Positions 1 to 8,054 of a DNA stretch of 15,300 nt are shown here, piece after piece. This DNA is from a bacterium (GTDB lineage Bacteria; Margulisbacteria; Marinamargulisbacteria; SXXA01): positions 1 to 15,300 of the forward strand of contig RGUG01000010.1 in assembly GCA_010027915.1 (NCBI GenBank), in the 5' to 3' direction. Made by a program: the position numbers and the translations under genes. Within the stretch, counting starts at the first letter, position 1; each line of letters starts with the position of its first letter. The notes under the pieces are model-generated. The model worked only from the letters and a program-made list of their open reading frames with translations, was not told the DNA's origin and ran no database searches.

Positions 1-16
1 CGGTCAAAGTAATCCG

Positions 17-271
17 TTATGACAACGGGATGAGTCGCACGGCATGAAGGCCCTGTGCTAAAAACGGCCGTAATACCCCCATGATCACGCGGGTTCGCTC
101 AAGACGGGATAACCCATCCAGGCCAGGGGCCTCAATCTGAATCGAAATATGACTGACCCCGTTTCCCACATAATGGGACGCATGCTCGTGAGAGTCATCC
201 TGTACCACCAATACACGGGGCATCAAGGCGTGTTGTAAAGCGGTTTCAATCGCATCCAATTGAATGGTCAT
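17..271 (-). CDS. bolA: BolA family protein
   Basis: This 84-residue protein has the usual BolA size and layout. A DDSHEHASH stretch (about residues 25-33) is followed by GVSHISIQI (about 38-46), and LHAVRL sits near the C-terminus (about 75-80), matching the family pattern of DSHxHAxH, GxSHFxVxIxS and IHALxL. BolA proteins usually act with monothiol glutaredoxins in handling 2Fe-2S clusters, and the conserved histidines are the likely ligands; the E. coli founder also affects morphology genes as a DNA binder. The family's usual RHR segment reads ERT here, so it is a divergent member. Its ATG overlaps the stop of the upstream gene by four bases (ATGA), which suggests translational coupling; no strong Shine-Dalgarno is visible. 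Only 16 bases of window remain downstream, so a glutaredoxin partner cannot be checked. The family call is firm; the subtype is not. Confidence 0.88.
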   Translation of the reverse strand: MTIQLDAIETALQHALMPRVLVVQDDSHEHASHYVGNGVSHISIQIEAPGLDGLSRLERTRVIMGVLRPFLAQGLHAVRLIPLS

Positions 272-1158
272 TGTACCCGGTCGATGAGTGCGATCATGGT
301 GTGATAAAACTGGGCCAACCCTTGTAAATAGTGTTCCGATTCCGTACTCATTGAGGCCAATAAGGGGGTTCGAATGCGGGGGTTGAGGAGTGTGTCGGCG
401 AGACGTGGGATCACCACGTCTCCGATAAAATCGGACACATCGGATCGCTCAGGATCAACGGCCATGTCAAATAAAATGGCCACCTTGACAATGGCTGATT
501 CGATATTGGCCCCCGGTGACAACAAGGGGTCGTGCAACACATGGGCGGCACGGGCCAACAAGGCATTGAGTTCGTCCAAGGGCAAGTGCGTCATCAACAC
601 CCCCAATAAGACCCGGTCCATCTCGGGGTTTAAGCGTCCCAATGTGGCATGGTCGATCATGCCACGATACAACTGTTGCAAGGTGTCCAGGGCCCCCGCA
701 TAATACCGCAATGTCGACTGAGGACGGGCTAGTAATCCCCCCATGTCCCCCAGTGTATGCCGATAGCCCAATACCGTTTGGCTGACATGGGTAACCATTG
801 CCTGGGCGTCCTCATCCCAAATCCCCCATGCAAACGCATGGGTGGTATTCGAGGCCCATTGTATCGTCATTTCTGGGTAGGCAATACTCACCCGTCGGAT
901 ACCGGGGGTTCCAATGCCCCCCAACATGGTCAAGACCGATACATACACGCATTGCAACAACCGAACCGCATCCTGATGCTCGCCGGTTCCGATCCGCTCC
1001 CATTCCCACTCATGATGCATCTGGTGTTTCAAACGGCTCAGGCCCTCTGATGACACATCCAAAGACCCGAGCTCTTGGGCCACCGCCATCATCATCTCAA
1101 CCGATGGGGGCAAGGTTGCCTTAGGCAAAAGGGAGAACGCCTTCAACGGGCAACGCAT
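268..1158 (-). CDS. Uncharacterised protein between clpX and bolA
   Basis: I do not recognise this 296-residue protein. It looks soluble and largely alpha-helical, with no signal peptide or membrane segment and no catalytic motif I can name. Landmarks are a Gly-rich [11 protein letters not shown] stretch near residue 80, a Trp-containing middle ([15 protein letters not shown], about 99-113), and a C-terminal half rich in Leu, Ala, Asp and His. The first ATG places the start 38 bases inside clpX. A cluster of three Met codons (residues 22-24, first at 1095) would instead start the gene just after the clpX stop. Neither has a convincing Shine-Dalgarno, so the start is uncertain. It is a real gene because the frame is open over about 890 bases and is wedged with overlaps between two recognisable genes in the same direction. 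Its position suggests a link to ClpXP proteolysis or BolA, but that is inference. Confidence 0.75.
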   Translation of the reverse strand: MRCPLKAFSLLPKATLPPSVEMMMAVAQELGSLDVSSEGLSRLKHQMHHEWEWERIGTGEHQDAVRLLQCVYVSVLTMLGGIGTPGIRRVSIAYPEMTIQWASNTTHAFAWGIWDEDAQAMVTHVSQTVLGYRHTLGDMGGLLARPQSTLRYYAGALDTLQQLYRGMIDHATLGRLNPEMDRVLLGVLMTHLPLDELNALLARAAHVLHDPLLSPGANIESAIVKVAILFDMAVDPERSDVSDFIGDVVIPRLADTLLNPRIRTPLLASMSTESEHYLQGLAQFYHTMIALIDRVQ

Positions 1159-2377
1159 CTTGACTACAATGGGCGGTGACCATTCCCTCGTCTACTGTTA
1201 CCTGTCGGGTACCAGATCCGGGTAAGTCAAACATCAAGGGCATCATCAAGCCTTCTAAAATACTGCGAAGGGCCCGGGCACCTAATTTTTTCTTGATGGC
1301 ATATGAGGCAATGGCCGTCAGGGCCGATTCTTCAAAGGTGACCGTGATCCCATCCAATCCCATCAAAAACTGATATTGCTTGATCAGCGCATTTTTGGGT
1401 TCCACCAAAATGCGGACCAATGCGTCTTGGTCCAACTCATGCAAAGGGGCCACAATTGGCAAGCGTCCAATCAATTCCGGAATCAACCCGAATTGCTGTA
1501 AATCTTCATATTGAATATGCCCAAATAAAAACGAGTCGGTCAAAGGGGTGTTAGCACCCGATAAAAACCCATACCGTCGTTGTTGAATACGACGACGTAT
1601 CAAGGGCTCAATCCCATGAAAGGCACCCCCTGTAATAAATAAAATGTGCCGGGTATCAATTGAGATCATGTCGCCCTGGGGGTTTTTACGTCCCCCTTTG
1701 CTCGGGACAGTCATGACCGACCCTTCTAACATCTTTAATAAGGCTTGTTGTACGCCCTCCCCTGACACATCCCGTGTAATGGAGGGGTTTTCGGATTTCC
1801 GTGAAATTTTGTCGATTTCATCGATGTAGACAATACCAATTTGGGCCCGCTCAATTTGATGGTCCGCCACTTGAATCAGGCGAAACAACATGCCCTCCAC
1901 ATCTTCTCCCACATACCCCGCTTCGGTAATCGTGGTCGCATCCGCAATGGTAAACGGGACGTTTAGGAGCTTGGCCAAGGTTTGGGCAAACAGCGTCTTA
2001 CCCGTACCCGTGGGACCCACCAACAACACATTGCTTTTTTGTAATTCCACATCGTCTGGTGAGGTAGGGGGATGCTGGATGCGTTTGTAATGGTTGTATA
2101 CGGCCACCGACAACACCTTTTTGGCATGGTCTTGGCCAATAATATGGGCATTGAGGTGGTCGTAAATTTCTTTGGGTGTCGGAACGGATAACGATTGGAT
2201 GGCCGTGGCCAACCCATCCGGCGCCTCATCTGGCTCTGTGGTGGGTACCACGGTGACCCCTATCACATCATTGCAGGTCAGCACACACTCATCACAAATA
2301 TTGGCATGCGGACCGGTAACCAGTGCCTTGACCTCCCGTTGGTTTTTGCCACAAAACGAACAGGCAGGTAGGGTCAA
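1121..2377 (-). CDS. clpX: ATP-dependent Clp protease ATP-binding subunit ClpX
   Basis: ClpX is the hexameric AAA+ unfoldase that recognises tagged substrates and feeds them to ClpP. The 418-residue length is typical. An N-terminal zinc-binding domain shows Cys6, Cys9, Cys28 and Cys31. Walker A is GPTGTGKT (121-128), the pore-1 loop is GYVG (154-157), Walker B is IVYIDEID (182-189), a GGAFHGIE segment follows (250-257), and sensor II is GARALR (366-371). The ClpP-docking loop, normally IGF, reads YGF here (269-271). The start codon is TTG, and its TTGA overlaps the clpP stop by four bases, so translation is probably coupled; no later start would keep the zinc domain. It lies third in the tig-clpP-clpX series, the classical order. 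The identification is certain; the TTG start is well supported by the position of the Cys motif. Confidence 0.97.
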   Translation of the reverse strand: MTLPACSFCGKNQREVKALVTGPHANICDECVLTCNDVIGVTVVPTTEPDEAPDGLATAIQSLSVPTPKEIYDHLNAHIIGQDHAKKVLSVAVYNHYKRIQHPPTSPDDVELQKSNVLLVGPTGTGKTLFAQTLAKLLNVPFTIADATTITEAGYVGEDVEGMLFRLIQVADHQIERAQIGIVYIDEIDKISRKSENPSITRDVSGEGVQQALLKMLEGSVMTVPSKGGRKNPQGDMISIDTRHILFITGGAFHGIEPLIRRRIQQRRYGFLSGANTPLTDSFLFGHIQYEDLQQFGLIPELIGRLPIVAPLHELDQDALVRILVEPKNALIKQYQFLMGLDGITVTFEESALTAIASYAIKKKLGARALRSILEGLMMPLMFDLPGSGTRQVTVDEGMVTAHCSQDALPVEGVLPFA

Positions 2378-2967
2378 CGGTTTAATGGGTTGGATTGAAT
2401 CACATTGTCAATCAATCCATAGGTCACGGCTTCTGATGCCCCCATGAAAAAGTCGCGGTCGGTGTCTTTTTCTATCTGTTTGAGGGGTTGTTTGGTGTGA
2501 TGGGCCAACATGTCATTTAACGAGCGTTTGAGTCTCAAAATTTCTTTGGTTTGGATCTCAATGTCCGTGGCTTGTCCCTGGGCCCCACCCAATGGTTGAT
2601 GAATCATAATGCGTGCATTGGGCAAAGCAAACCGACGACCTGGTTCACCGGCCGCCAATAAGACCGCACCCATCGAGGCCGCTTGTCCCAAACAAATGGT
2701 GGATACCTTGGTTTTAATGTATTGCATGGTGTCATAAATGGCCAAGCCAGCGGTGACCACCCCACCTGGGCTGTTAATATACATATAGGTTTCTTTTTCT
2801 GGGTCTTCGGCGTCTAAAAAAAGTAACTGGGCAATGACCAAATTGGCAATATGGTCATCAATTGCCTCACACAAAAAAATAATACGCTCTTTTAATAACC
2901 GCGAATAAATATCATACGACCGTTCGCCTCGTCCGGTTTGCTCGACTACAATTGGTACCAATCCCAT
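2374..2967 (-). CDS. clpP: ATP-dependent Clp protease proteolytic subunit ClpP
   Basis: ClpP is the serine peptidase that forms the double-heptamer chamber of ClpXP. With the start chosen here it is 197 residues. The catalytic triad is Ser98 in GQAASMGA, His123 in MIHQPLGG and Asp172 in DTDRDFFM, at essentially the positions of the E. coli enzyme. The frame stays open 28 codons further upstream (to 3051), but that extension overlaps tig and is not ClpP-like. The ATG at 2967 has a strong AAGGAG seven bases upstream and leads straight into the conserved [20 protein letters not shown] start. There is no long N-terminal propeptide. The gene sits 25 bases after tig and overlaps clpX by four bases, so the three are very likely one operon. 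Confidence 0.97.
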   Translation of the reverse strand: MGLVPIVVEQTGRGERSYDIYSRLLKERIIFLCEAIDDHIANLVIAQLLFLDAEDPEKETYMYINSPGGVVTAGLAIYDTMQYIKTKVSTICLGQAASMGAVLLAAGEPGRRFALPNARIMIHQPLGGAQGQATDIEIQTKEILRLKRSLNDMLAHHTKQPLKQIEKDTDRDFFMGASEAVTYGLIDNVIQSNPLNR

Positions 2968-2974
2968 ACTAACG

Positions 2975-2980
2975 CTCCTT
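2975..2980 (-). promoter_or_regulatory. Shine-Dalgarno that fixes the clpP start
   Basis: AAGGAG on the minus strand lies seven bases upstream of the ATG at 2967. It decides between the long frame that starts at 3051 inside tig and the shorter ClpP that matches the family. Confidence 0.85.
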
Positions 2981-2992
2981 TTTTTTACCAGG

Positions 2993-4294
2993 TCACGATG
3001 ACACAACGAGGGGCTCATACACCGATGACGACACCACAAGTTCCAAGGCACGTTCTTGAATTAACACCCTTGTAATATGGTTTAAATTTAGACTGGACCA
3101 GTTGGCCAATACATCCTCACGACGCCACTCGGGTTTTTTACTTTGTACAAACGCCACCACATCATCTTGTCCCAATTCAATGTTTTCTAAGGCCACAATT
3201 TCAGCATAAGCCAAGGCCGCTTTCACCCGTTGGGTGGCATGGGGTTTTAATTGTGCTTCCCAATCGTCTTTGGTGAGATTGGATTGTGCCAGGGCCGCTT
3301 CCAATGTGGTGTTGTCTTTTTTTAACCGTTCTTTTTCTTCCTCAACCATGGCCCCCACTTCCAACTCAATCAAGGTGTCACTGAGGGTGACGGTCATGCC
3401 GTCTGTTACCTGCGACATGAGGGCTTGAATCCGTGCGTCCTCAAAGTGACGTTGGGACGCTTGTTCCAAATTGGTACGGATCACCGCCTTGAGTTCTTCA
3501 ACAGTGGGTACTTTAAAGGTGCTGGCGACCAACTCATCGGATAGGTCGCCCACTTCACTCCCACGAACGGATTCGATGACACCCTTAAATGAAATCGTTT
3601 TACCGGCGACCACCGCCAACTCAAACCCTTCGGGAAACGTGTCGGTCGCATCGAACGCATCCCCGGCTGATTTCCCAACCAAGGCCAGGTCCAATTGTGA
3701 CCCAAATAATTGATCCCCTACGATATACCCCCCTTTTTCTCTGCTCCACTGCTCAATCACGGTCCCGTCGGAATCGCTGGTGTGAATATCAATAATGGCC
3801 ATGTCACCCACCGCAATGGGTCGTGATACCGGTGGGTACAGGTGAAACCGTTTCATAATCCCTCGGATCTCCTGTTCGACCTGTTCATCGGTCACCGGCT
3901 CTAGTGAGACGTGGTGGGACAACCCTTTGTATGGGCCCATGGTGACCGCTGGCAACACCTCGACCTCAAGGGTAAATCGTAAGGGCTGATGGGGTACATA
4001 AGGATCCATTTTGGTCACGTTGGGATGACCCACGACCTTCAGCGATTGACCCACAATGGTATCGCGGGCGACCCGTTGGACGGCATGGTCAATGCCTTCA
4101 GACACCCCAAACTGAGGACCCAATCGCATGGTCAGAATGTGGTCTGGCACCTTGCCTTTTCTAAAACCAGGATGGTCAGCAGCCAATCGAATCTTATTTT
4201 TTTGTTCGGCGACTTGCTGATCCAGCATATCGGCGGCGATTTCTAACTCAAATGTCCACTTACTTGCTTCTAGAACCGATGATATGACACTCAT
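2993..4294 (-). CDS. tig: Trigger factor (ribosome-associated chaperone and peptidyl-prolyl isomerase)
   Basis: Trigger factor docks on the ribosome exit tunnel and shields nascent chains. The 433-residue length matches the family. The N-terminal ribosome-binding domain carries the signature PGFRKGKVP (42-50) followed by the expected helix. An FKBP-type PPIase domain fits about residues 157-245 ([10 protein letters not shown] near the start, FPEGFE around 220, then FKGVIESV). The rest is the helical chaperone C-terminal domain with charged helices ([10 protein letters not shown]). The ATG at 4294 is preceded by AAAGGATGAG with about nine bases of spacing. It is the first protein gene of the tig-clpP-clpX series. 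The region upstream is a 295-bp gap ending at a tRNA gene, so it may be read from the tRNA promoter or from one inside the gap. Nothing looks broken. Confidence 0.95.
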   Translation of the reverse strand: MSVISSVLEASKWTFELEIAADMLDQQVAEQKNKIRLAADHPGFRKGKVPDHILTMRLGPQFGVSEGIDHAVQRVARDTIVGQSLKVVGHPNVTKMDPYVPHQPLRFTLEVEVLPAVTMGPYKGLSHHVSLEPVTDEQVEQEIRGIMKRFHLYPPVSRPIAVGDMAIIDIHTSDSDGTVIEQWSREKGGYIVGDQLFGSQLDLALVGKSAGDAFDATDTFPEGFELAVVAGKTISFKGVIESVRGSEVGDLSDELVASTFKVPTVEELKAVIRTNLEQASQRHFEDARIQALMSQVTDGMTVTLSDTLIELEVGAMVEEEKERLKKDNTTLEAALAQSNLTKDDWEAQLKPHATQRVKAALAYAEIVALENIELGQDDVVAFVQSKKPEWRREDVLANWSSLNLNHITRVLIQERALELVVSSSVYEPLVVSS

Positions 4295-4589
4295 AATATC
4301 TCATCCTTTACCTGTTGATTTCCCACCATCTCACCAAAACGACCCACCTGATGCCACGCTGATGATCATACGTTACTTTATTTATTGGGTTTGAAAAAGG
4401 GTGAATCGCCCAAACAATAGGCAAAAGGGAGGATGATAGCCGTTCAGGTGATCCACCATGTCCACATCAATGCAATAAATAATTGCCCCCCTTCCCCTAT
4501 CAATAATCGAACACTATCACGTATCACCCTGTGCACAAGGAAGTAGAAGGGAAATCACCAAATACAAGTTAAAGGATTACAGGTGGCAA
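4295..4589. other. 295-bp gap between tig and tRNA-Gly
   Basis: No convincing gene lies here. Seen in it are: the tig Shine-Dalgarno; a small GGG/CCC hairpin followed on the minus strand by TTTTT (4394-4411); a GGTG-ATC-CACC inverted repeat (4447-4457); a tandem TATCAC pair (4515-4520 and 4522-4527); and a C-rich tract (about 4485-4497). A minus-strand TATGAT around 4362-4367 resembles a -10 box but has no good -35 partner. This is the likely 5' leader or promoter region of tig. Confidence 0.5.
4394..4411 (-). terminator. Possible weak terminator downstream of tRNA-Gly
   Basis: On the minus strand, GGGCGATTCACCC is followed at once by TTTTT. The stem is only three G-C pairs plus an inner pair across a C-A mismatch, so as an intrinsic terminator it is weak. 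Its position, about 180 bases after the tRNA and before tig, is sensible. Confidence 0.25.
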
Positions 4590-4665
4590 TGGAGCGGGAT
4601 ACCAGATTCGAACTGGCGACCTTCTGCTTGGCAAGCAGACGCTCTACCAACTGAGCTAATCCCGC
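4590..4665 (-). tRNA. tRNA-Gly (anticodon GCC)
   Basis: Read on the minus strand this is a full 76-base cloverleaf. The acceptor stem GCGGGAT pairs with ATCCCGC, the D arm carries TAGCTCAGTTGGTAGAGC, the anticodon stem TCTGC/GCAGA encloses loop TTGCCAA with anticodon GCC, and the T arm carries GTTCGAATC. The discriminator base is T and the 3' CCA is encoded in the DNA. It reads GGC and GGT glycine codons. A tRNA upstream of tig is common in bacteria. A sigma-70-type promoter lies just upstream (4691-4719), so the tRNA is likely first in its transcript. Confidence 0.97.
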
Positions 4666-4670
4666 GAGCA

Positions 4671-4698
4671 TTAGACGGAGCGATTCTACGACTATAAC
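4671..4698 (+). promoter_or_regulatory. Possible promoter for the ftsL block
   Basis: TATAAC (4693-4698) on the plus strand matches a -10 box at five of six bases and overlaps the -10 of the divergent tRNA promoter. The -35 (TTAGAC at 4671-4676, 16-base spacer) is poor. Start of transcription near 4705 would give a leader of about 25 bases without a Shine-Dalgarno. Weak call. Confidence 0.3.
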
Positions 4699-4719
4699 AC
4701 TTTGCGTTACTCTGGTAAA
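4691..4719 (-). promoter_or_regulatory. Sigma-70-type promoter for tRNA-Gly
   Basis: On the minus strand a -35 TTTACC (4714-4719) and a -10 TATAGT (4691-4696) are separated by 17 bases. The -10 matches consensus at five of six bases and the -35 at four. Transcription would start near 4684, about 20 bases before the tRNA, a fitting leader length. Confidence 0.65.
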
Positions 4720-4729
4720 CTACCCATCC

Positions 4730-5035
4730 ATGAGTCTGTTAAAATCCCCCAAACGCCGACGCTTTTATGTGATGGTCTATAGCCTTTCGGGACTCATTGC
4801 CACGGTGGGACTGGCGTTTAACACGGCCTCCATTTCATTGAATGACAACATTCAAAAGTTACACCGACAAATTAAAATGGTGAGGGATCAAAACCGAGAG
4901 CTCAAAGCCCAACTGTTGCAAGAAACCCGATGGTCAAAACTGGATGCGATGGCCACTGAATTGGGCATGGCCCGACCTCAAACCATTATTTACATTGCGG
5001 ATCATGGCACCCAAGCCCCCACTCAAACGCCTTAA
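4730..5035 (+). CDS. ftsL: FtsL-like cell division protein
   Basis: This 101-residue protein has the FtsL plan: a short basic cytoplasmic tail (residues 1-11), one membrane segment (about 12-30), then a periplasmic coiled coil (about 37-70, with Gln/Arg/Leu heptads) and a C-terminal stretch with ELGMARPQ, like the LGM..P pattern seen at FtsL ends. FtsL joins FtsB and FtsQ and activates the FtsWI septal synthase. Sequence is poorly conserved in this family, so the assignment rests on topology, the LGM motif and on lying directly before ftsI, which its end overlaps by 32 bases. No Shine-Dalgarno is seen before the ATG. It is the first gene of the plus-strand block; mraZ and mraW, its usual upstream neighbours, are missing. 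Confidence 0.82.
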   Translation: MSLLKSPKRRRFYVMVYSLSGLIATVGLAFNTASISLNDNIQKLHRQIKMVRDQNRELKAQLLQETRWSKLDAMATELGMARPQTIIYIADHGTQAPTQTP

Positions 5036-6734
5036 TACGTTAACCCTGGCCGTGGTGTGTTTTATGGGCATTATTGTGCTGAGACTTCTGTATTTGCAGG
5101 TCATTAAGCACGAATTTTACAGCGAAAAATCTCAAAATCAGATCAATAAAGTGTACACCATTTTTCCCAATCGGGGTCAGATCGTAGACCGTCATCAAAT
5201 GCCACTTGCCTTTTCAAGGCCGGTGTTTTCGGCGTATGCCATCCCCACCCAAATCCAGTCAAAACCAGCGTTCGCCCGCCAAGTGGCGGCCATTACCGGT
5301 CAGTCAGAGTCTCGGGTGTTGTCGTTAATTAACAACCAGTTGGCGTTTATATGGATCAAGCGAAAACTAACGCCCGAAATGGCCAAGGCCCTTCAGGCCC
5401 TTCAATTGGAAGGCCTCAATTTTGTGCAAGAAGACCTCCGGGTGTATCCCCAACATGACCTGTTGTCCCACGTGTTGGGTTTTGTGGGCATTGACAACCA
5501 AGGATTGGGTGGCATTGAGTATCAATTTGACCGACAGTTGCAAGGAGCCCCCGGCCGTATTGTGTTAGAAGGGGACCCATTCGGTTATCGGTTGGTGACG
5601 GGTAAACGACAAACCCGTCGTCAATTGGATGGGGGAAATATTACGATTACCATCGACTCTTATTTGCAGCATGTGGCACAAAAAGCCCTCGAAGAGGGGA
5701 TTGCCGAAAACGGGGCCATTGGGGGACAAGTGGTCATGATGGACCCCCAAACGGGGGACATACTGGCCTTGGTCGATAGCCCTGCATTTGATAGTAACCA
5801 CTGGCGCGATAGTACTGACGCCATTCGGAAAAACAGTGTGGTGACCGATGTGTACGAGCCTGGTTCTGTGTTTAAGTTGGTCACCGTGGCCGCCGCCATT
5901 AACGAAGGGCTGGTCACGTCTCGATCGGTGATGCAGGTTCCTCCCACCCTTACCATTGGCGGTCGGACCATTCGAGAAGCCCATGGGCGAGCAGCCGGTG
6001 AAACCGATACCCGTAGTGTCAGCGAAATCATCGAAAAGTCTTTGAATGTGGGGACATCCTTGTTGGCCATGAAAATAGGGCATCAGCGGTTTTATCGCTA
6101 CATTACCCAATTTGGATTTGGTGCCCCGACCCAAATTGAGGTGCCGGCCGAATCGAGGGGCATATTAAACCATGTCTCCAAATGGTCCAAACCGGATATT
6201 GCCATGATTTCTTTTGGGCAAGGGGTGGCGGTCACCCCCATTCAAATGGTGTCGGCTGTGTCGGTCATTGCCAACAATGGGGTGAGGGTGAAACCCCGAT
6301 TACTCTGGAAAATTTCGGAACCTCATTCATTGGCCATGCAGGCCGTACCAATTAAAACGATGGGGCGGGTGATTTCAGAAAAAACGGCCCAAGAAGTCAA
6401 GGCCATGATGGCCGATACGGTACGACAAGGCACGGCGACGGCCGCCCAGATTCCAGGGTTTACCATCGGAGGAAAAACCGGAACCGCCCAAAAAGTAAGA
6501 ATCGGCGGGGTGGGCTATGAACCCGGTAAATATATTGCCTCATTTATCGGGTTTTTCCCGGTTCACCGGCCACGGGTGGTGATTTTGGTCATTGTGGATT
6601 CCCCGACCAAAAGCATTTATGGGGGCACGGTCGCCATCCCCATTTTTAGACAGATTGCATTGGCCACCATTGACCATTTGTCGATTCCGCCCGATCAATG
6701 GAACCCGGGACAACGCGCCCAAACGGTGGAATAA
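5004..6734 (+). CDS. ftsI: Peptidoglycan D,D-transpeptidase FtsI (class B PBP, PBP3)
   Basis: FtsI cross-links septal peptidoglycan in the periplasm. With the start at 5004 it is 576 residues, close to E. coli PBP3. A basic tail and one membrane anchor (about 12-34) are followed by the PBP dimerisation domain with FPNRGQIVDR (about 54-63). The transpeptidase domain carries the serine nucleophile Ser288 in EPGSVFKL (SxxK, Lys291), the SxN motif as SLN (346-348) and KTGTAQ (KTG at 491-493). There is no PASTA domain, which argues against a SpoVD or PBP2x type. The frame is open 20 codons further upstream to 4944, but that extension lies within ftsL and is not membrane-like. It overlaps ftsL by 32 bases and abuts the next gene directly (TAAATG). 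Normally murE follows; here a regulator does. Confidence 0.93.
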   Translation: MAPKPPLKRLNTLTLAVVCFMGIIVLRLLYLQVIKHEFYSEKSQNQINKVYTIFPNRGQIVDRHQMPLAFSRPVFSAYAIPTQIQSKPAFARQVAAITGQSESRVLSLINNQLAFIWIKRKLTPEMAKALQALQLEGLNFVQEDLRVYPQHDLLSHVLGFVGIDNQGLGGIEYQFDRQLQGAPGRIVLEGDPFGYRLVTGKRQTRRQLDGGNITITIDSYLQHVAQKALEEGIAENGAIGGQVVMMDPQTGDILALVDSPAFDSNHWRDSTDAIRKNSVVTDVYEPGSVFKLVTVAAAINEGLVTSRSVMQVPPTLTIGGRTIREAHGRAAGETDTRSVSEIIEKSLNVGTSLLAMKIGHQRFYRYITQFGFGAPTQIEVPAESRGILNHVSKWSKPDIAMISFGQGVAVTPIQMVSAVSVIANNGVRVKPRLLWKISEPHSLAMQAVPIKTMGRVISEKTAQEVKAMMADTVRQGTATAAQIPGFTIGGKTGTAQKVRIGGVGYEPGKYIASFIGFFPVHRPRVVILVIVDSPTKSIYGGTVAIPIFRQIALATIDHLSIPPDQWNPGQRAQTVE

Positions 6735-8054
6735 ATGGACCCGCATCCATCCCTTTCGCCGTATGATGCGGTGGTGGCGTGGGCCCATCGGTTGGTTACA
6801 GTTGCCATGAACGGACGGCCTACCCCTGAATGGGTGGCATTGATCGATGCGATGATCGAGGCCCTTCACGGGTCGCCTCAGACCGGGGCACCCCACCCGT
6901 TGGCTCAGGCGTTGGCCCGCATTCGAGAGGAGGGTAGGGTCCCCGCTAAAACGGCCTCCGTACCGGTGATGGTGCCGTCTCGAATGGGGGCATCATCGGC
7001 AACGCCCCCCCCACTCATTGGCACCAGTCCGGTCATGCAACCAGTGTATCGGGCCATTGGGTTGATATTGGAAACCGATATTACCGTCATGTTAACGGGT
7101 AGCACGGGGACGGGGAAGGATGTTTTGGCACGGCTCATCCATCACCAATCATCCCGACGGAACCGGCCGTTTGTGACGGTGAATTGTGGGGCCATCCCCC
7201 GAGAATTGATCGAATCAGAATTATTTGGGTATGAAAAAGGGGCGTTTACAGGGGCCGATGGGGCTAAAATGGGCCACTTTGAAAGGGCCAATCAAGGCAC
7301 CATTTTTTTGGATGAAGTGGGCGAGTTACCGCTGGATATGCAAGTCGCCCTGTTGCGGGTGTTGCAAAACCGGGAGGTCATCCGAGTGGGCGGTTATACC
7401 CCCGTGTCATTGGATATTCGGGTGATAGCGGCCACCAACCGTGACTTGACGGCGGCCGTGGCCAATGGTTCGTTTCGTTCGGATTTGTATTATCGCTTGA
7501 TGGTGTATCCCATTCGGGTGCCCGATCTTCGTGAAAGGCCCGAGGACATCCTGCCGTTGGCCTTGCATTTTTTGCATCGTTTTTCGGCCCAATACCGCAT
7601 TCCCTTTCACGCCTTAAGCCCTGCCGCCCAATCCCACATTCAGGCTTATGCGTGGCCTGGTAACATTCGGGAATTAGAAAACACGATGCTCAGGGCATTG
7701 ATTTTGGCCCAGGGGGATATCATGATGCCCCATCATATGATAAGCCCCCTATCGGACCCGGTTGAAGGGGGGCGTACCATGACCCCCTTGTTACCCATTG
7801 GCCGAAGCGGCCGGGAGGGGCCGGTGGGTCATGATGAGGGGGTGGAGATGACCTTGGCAGACATAGAAGCGCAGGCGTTGTCCCAGGCGTTTCAGCGACA
7901 TGGCTACAATGTGGCCCAAACAGCCAAGGCATTGGGGATATCGCGCGGGACCTTTTATAGCAAGGCCCAAAAAATAGGCTTGATGCAAGCCGTGAAGCGG
8001 GGTGACTCACCCAGGACAAATGGGGACCGGGTCCCTGGTGGTCGTCACGGCTGA
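6735..8054 (+). CDS. Sigma-54-dependent transcriptional activator without a receiver domain
   Basis: Such AAA+ activators hydrolyse ATP to open promoters bound by sigma-54 RNA polymerase. In this 439-residue protein the central AAA+ domain (about 94-320) has Walker A GSTGTGK (122-128), the sigma-54-contacting GAFTGA loop (169-174), Walker B TIFLDE (189-194) and WPGNIRELEN (307-316). A Fis-type helix-turn-helix lies at about 383-415 (YNVAQTAKALGISRGTFYSK). The first 90 or so residues are not a response-regulator receiver, PAS or GAF domain that I can recognise; they look like a short helical region plus a Pro/Ala-rich linker. With no phospho-acceptor domain it is not a standard two-component regulator. 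The ATG follows the ftsI stop with no gap, with GGTGGA just upstream as ribosome site, and the stop overlaps yqeK by one base. Its target promoters are unknown. Confidence 0.92.
   Translation: MDPHPSLSPYDAVVAWAHRLVTVAMNGRPTPEWVALIDAMIEALHGSPQTGAPHPLAQALARIREEGRVPAKTASVPVMVPSRMGASSATPPPLIGTSPVMQPVYRAIGLILETDITVMLTGSTGTGKDVLARLIHHQSSRRNRPFVTVNCGAIPRELIESELFGYEKGAFTGADGAKMGHFERANQGTIFLDEVGELPLDMQVALLRVLQNREVIRVGGYTPVSLDIRVIAATNRDLTAAVANGSFRSDLYYRLMVYPIRVPDLRERPEDILPLALHFLHRFSAQYRIPFHALSPAAQSHIQAYAWPGNIRELENTMLRALILAQGDIMMPHHMISPLSDPVEGGRTMTPLLPIGRSGREGPVGHDEGVEMTLADIEAQALSQAFQRHGYNVAQTAKALGISRGTFYSKAQKIGLMQAVKRGDSPRTNGDRVPGGRHG

Noticed and set aside
374..1124. Several plus-strand frames opposite the unknown clpX-bolA gene
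   Set aside because: They overlap one another in different frames and have low-complexity composition, while the minus-strand frame alone connects by short overlaps to clpX and bolA.
4433..4546. A 37-codon plus-strand frame with GGGAGG directly before its ATG
   Set aside because: The purine run touches the ATG with no spacing, the peptide looks random (many His, Asn, Pro), and it lies antisense to the tig leader.
5565..6134. A 189-codon open frame antisense to ftsI
   Set aside because: It is opposite the conserved transpeptidase motifs, lacks a recognisable family and is explained by the codon bias of ftsI.
7019..7033. TGGCAC resembling a sigma-54 -24 element inside the activator gene
   Set aside because: No GC doublet lies at the required -12 spacing, and it is deep inside a coding region.
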